In this document: positions 6,162-6,924 of the stretch, piece by piece | Layout: the number at the start of each line of letters is the position of its first letter | How positions within the stretch are numbered: the stretch's first letter is position 1 | Source of the DNA: Deltaproteobacteria bacterium | GTDB taxonomy: Bacteria; Desulfobacterota; Desulfuromonadia; Desulfuromonadales; Geothermobacteraceae | Length of the DNA: 6,924 nt | Reading direction: 5' to 3' | Assembly (NCBI GenBank): GCA_003695205.1 | Contig: RFIO01000214.1 | Span: 1 to 6,924, forward strand | Program-made: the position numbers and the translations under genes | The notes under the pieces: generated by a model | The model's database searches: none | The model's input: the letters and a program-made list of their open reading frames with translations, nothing else | Told to the model about the DNA's origin: nothing

Positions 6162-6190
6162 GATGTAAGGCGCTCCGGGCGGCGTGTCAA
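6162..6190 (-). promoter_or_regulatory. Promoter of tRNA-Leu
   Basis: On the minus strand a perfect -35 hexamer TTGACA (6190-6185) is followed by a 17-base spacer and a weaker -10, TACATC (6167-6162). Transcription would start near 6155, leaving roughly ten bases before the tRNA 5' end at 6144, which suits RNase P processing. Spacing and position both support a housekeeping-sigma promoter. Confidence 0.65.
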
Positions 6191-6233
6191 CGGCTTTCGA
6201 GCAGGAAACTGGCCGGGATCGCGCCTTGCCGCG

Positions 6234-6245
6234 GTCGGGCCCGAC
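6234..6245. repeat. 12-bp perfect palindrome upstream of the NDUFA9-like gene
   Basis: GTCGGGCCCGAC is a perfect inverted repeat without a spacer. It lies 37 bases before the ATG of the NDUFA9-like gene and within the spacer divergent from the tRNA. It could be an operator or a cruciform-prone site, or chance in GC-rich DNA. It is not followed by a T run, so it is not a normal terminator. Confidence 0.4.
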
Positions 6246-6282
6246 GGGTAAGGAGAAAGCGGGCATTTTCGAGGAGAATGAC

Positions 6283-6924
6283 ATGTCGAAACTGGTGACC
6301 ATCATTGGCGGAACCGGGTTTGTCGGGCGGTATGTCGCCAGCCGCATGGCGCGGGAAGGATGGCGCGTTCGGGTCGCCGTGCGGCGGCCGAACGAAGGCA
6401 TTCAGGTGCGCACCTACGGTGTCGTCGGTCAGGTTGACGCGGTGCTGTGCAATATCCGCAATGACGCGTCGGTGGCGGCGGCCGTGCGCGATGCCGACGC
6501 GGTGATCAATTGCGTGGGCACTTTCGACACGTCGGGCAAGAACAATTCCGACGCCGTCCAGCACAAGGGCGCCGAGCGGGTGGCGCGCCTTGCCGCCGAA
6601 GCCGGTGTCGCCAACCTCGTGCATATCTCGGCAATCGGCGCCGACCCCGACAGCCCGAGCCTTTACTACAAGAGCAAGGGGCTCGGGGAAGCGGCCGTTC
6701 TGCACTATTTCCCGAATGCCGTGATCTTGCGCCCGTCGGTGATCTTCGGCCCGGAGGACCAATTCTTCAACCGGTTTGCCAGCATGGCGCGTTTCACGCC
6801 GGTTCTCCCCGTGGTCGGTGCCGAAACCCGGTTCCAGCCGGTTTTCGTTGATGACGTCGCGCGGGCGGCGGTCGCCGGTGCGACGGGGGCGGCGCAGCCG
6901 GGCGTTTACGAGCTGGGCGGGCCC
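6283..6924 (+). CDS. NDUFA9-like NAD(P)-binding Rossmann protein, atypical SDR (partial, C-terminus beyond right edge)
   Basis: This belongs to the atypical short-chain dehydrogenase family related to mitochondrial complex I accessory subunit NDUFA9. The 214 visible codons remain open at the right edge; family members run to about 320 residues. The dinucleotide-binding turn GGTGFVGRYVA (9-19, GxxGxxG) opens the protein, followed by a basic patch after beta-2 (AVRRP, 32-36) suited to NADP(H) phosphate. DADAVINCVGTF (71-82) and LVHISAIGAD (112-121) match later Rossmann strands. Tyr134 and Lys138 form a YxxxK pair, and LRPSVIFGPEDQFFNRF (148-164) is a strong family mark. GGAG (6273-6276) lies six bases before the ATG. 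Whether bacterial members join complex I cannot be told from sequence; a quinone- or lipid-linked reductase role is possible. It is a neighbour of the flagellar locus, not part of it. Confidence 0.9.
   Translation, partial: MSKLVTIIGGTGFVGRYVASRMAREGWRVRVAVRRPNEGIQVRTYGVVGQVDAVLCNIRNDASVAAAVRDADAVINCVGTFDTSGKNNSDAVQHKGAERVARLAAEAGVANLVHISAIGADPDSPSLYYKSKGLGEAAVLHYFPNAVILRPSVIFGPEDQFFNRFASMARFTPVLPVVGAETRFQPVFVDDVARAAVAGATGAAQPGVYELGGP

Noticed and set aside
5917..6190. Open frames crossing the tRNA-Leu gene on both strands (peptides with MAELVDALVSGTS, or GEDSNLHGLSATGT)
   Set aside because: They are translations of the tRNA itself, a well-known source of false protein predictions.
1..6924. 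CRISPR arrays, insertion sequences or a novel defence system
   Set aside because: No repeat-spacer pattern, transposase or defence-type domain was seen; nearly all sequence is explained by flagellar genes, a tRNA and one reductase gene.

Overview
The window is high-GC DNA from an alphaproteobacterium, most likely of the Rhodobacteraceae/Roseobacteraceae group. The placement rests on three things: a MotE-like protein sits beside motA, a CtrA-type box lies between divergent flagellar operons, and an NDUFA9-type reductase gene lies next to a tRNA-Leu. The placement comes from gene content and protein style. No database search was run.

Positions 1-2320 form a leftward (minus-strand) operon. In transcription order it holds fliL, a small unrecognised membrane/coiled-coil gene, a motE-like gene, and motA (cut by the left edge). 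The products belong to, or probably serve, the stator that powers the flagellum. The middle two genes share a 4-base ATGA overlap.

Positions 2321-2438 are a divergent control region. It contains a near-consensus CtrA site (CTAA-N7-TTAA, 2363-2377) and a plausible fliL -10 element. This suggests the cell-cycle/differentiation regulator CtrA fires both operons from one site.

Positions 2439-5748 form a rightward, tightly packed operon fliF-fliH-fliN-fliP: MS ring, export-ATPase regulator, C-ring switch protein and export-gate protein. The genes overlap or are a few bases apart. fliG, fliM and fliI, frequent partners of these genes in other bacteria, are not present here.

Positions 5749-6057 hold no credible gene, only a GC hairpin after fliP and a few short inverted repeats. 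A type II tRNA-Leu(CAG) gene with encoded CCA lies on the minus strand (6058-6144). It has a good promoter in the spacer to its right.

From 6283 to the right edge is the first 214 codons of an NDUFA9-like NAD(P)-binding Rossmann protein, reading rightward and unrelated to motility. A 12-bp perfect palindrome lies just upstream of it.

Most of the window is a recognisable flagellar locus. The least explained part is the pair of coupled genes between fliL and motA, which may be stator-assembly or stator-quality-control factors.
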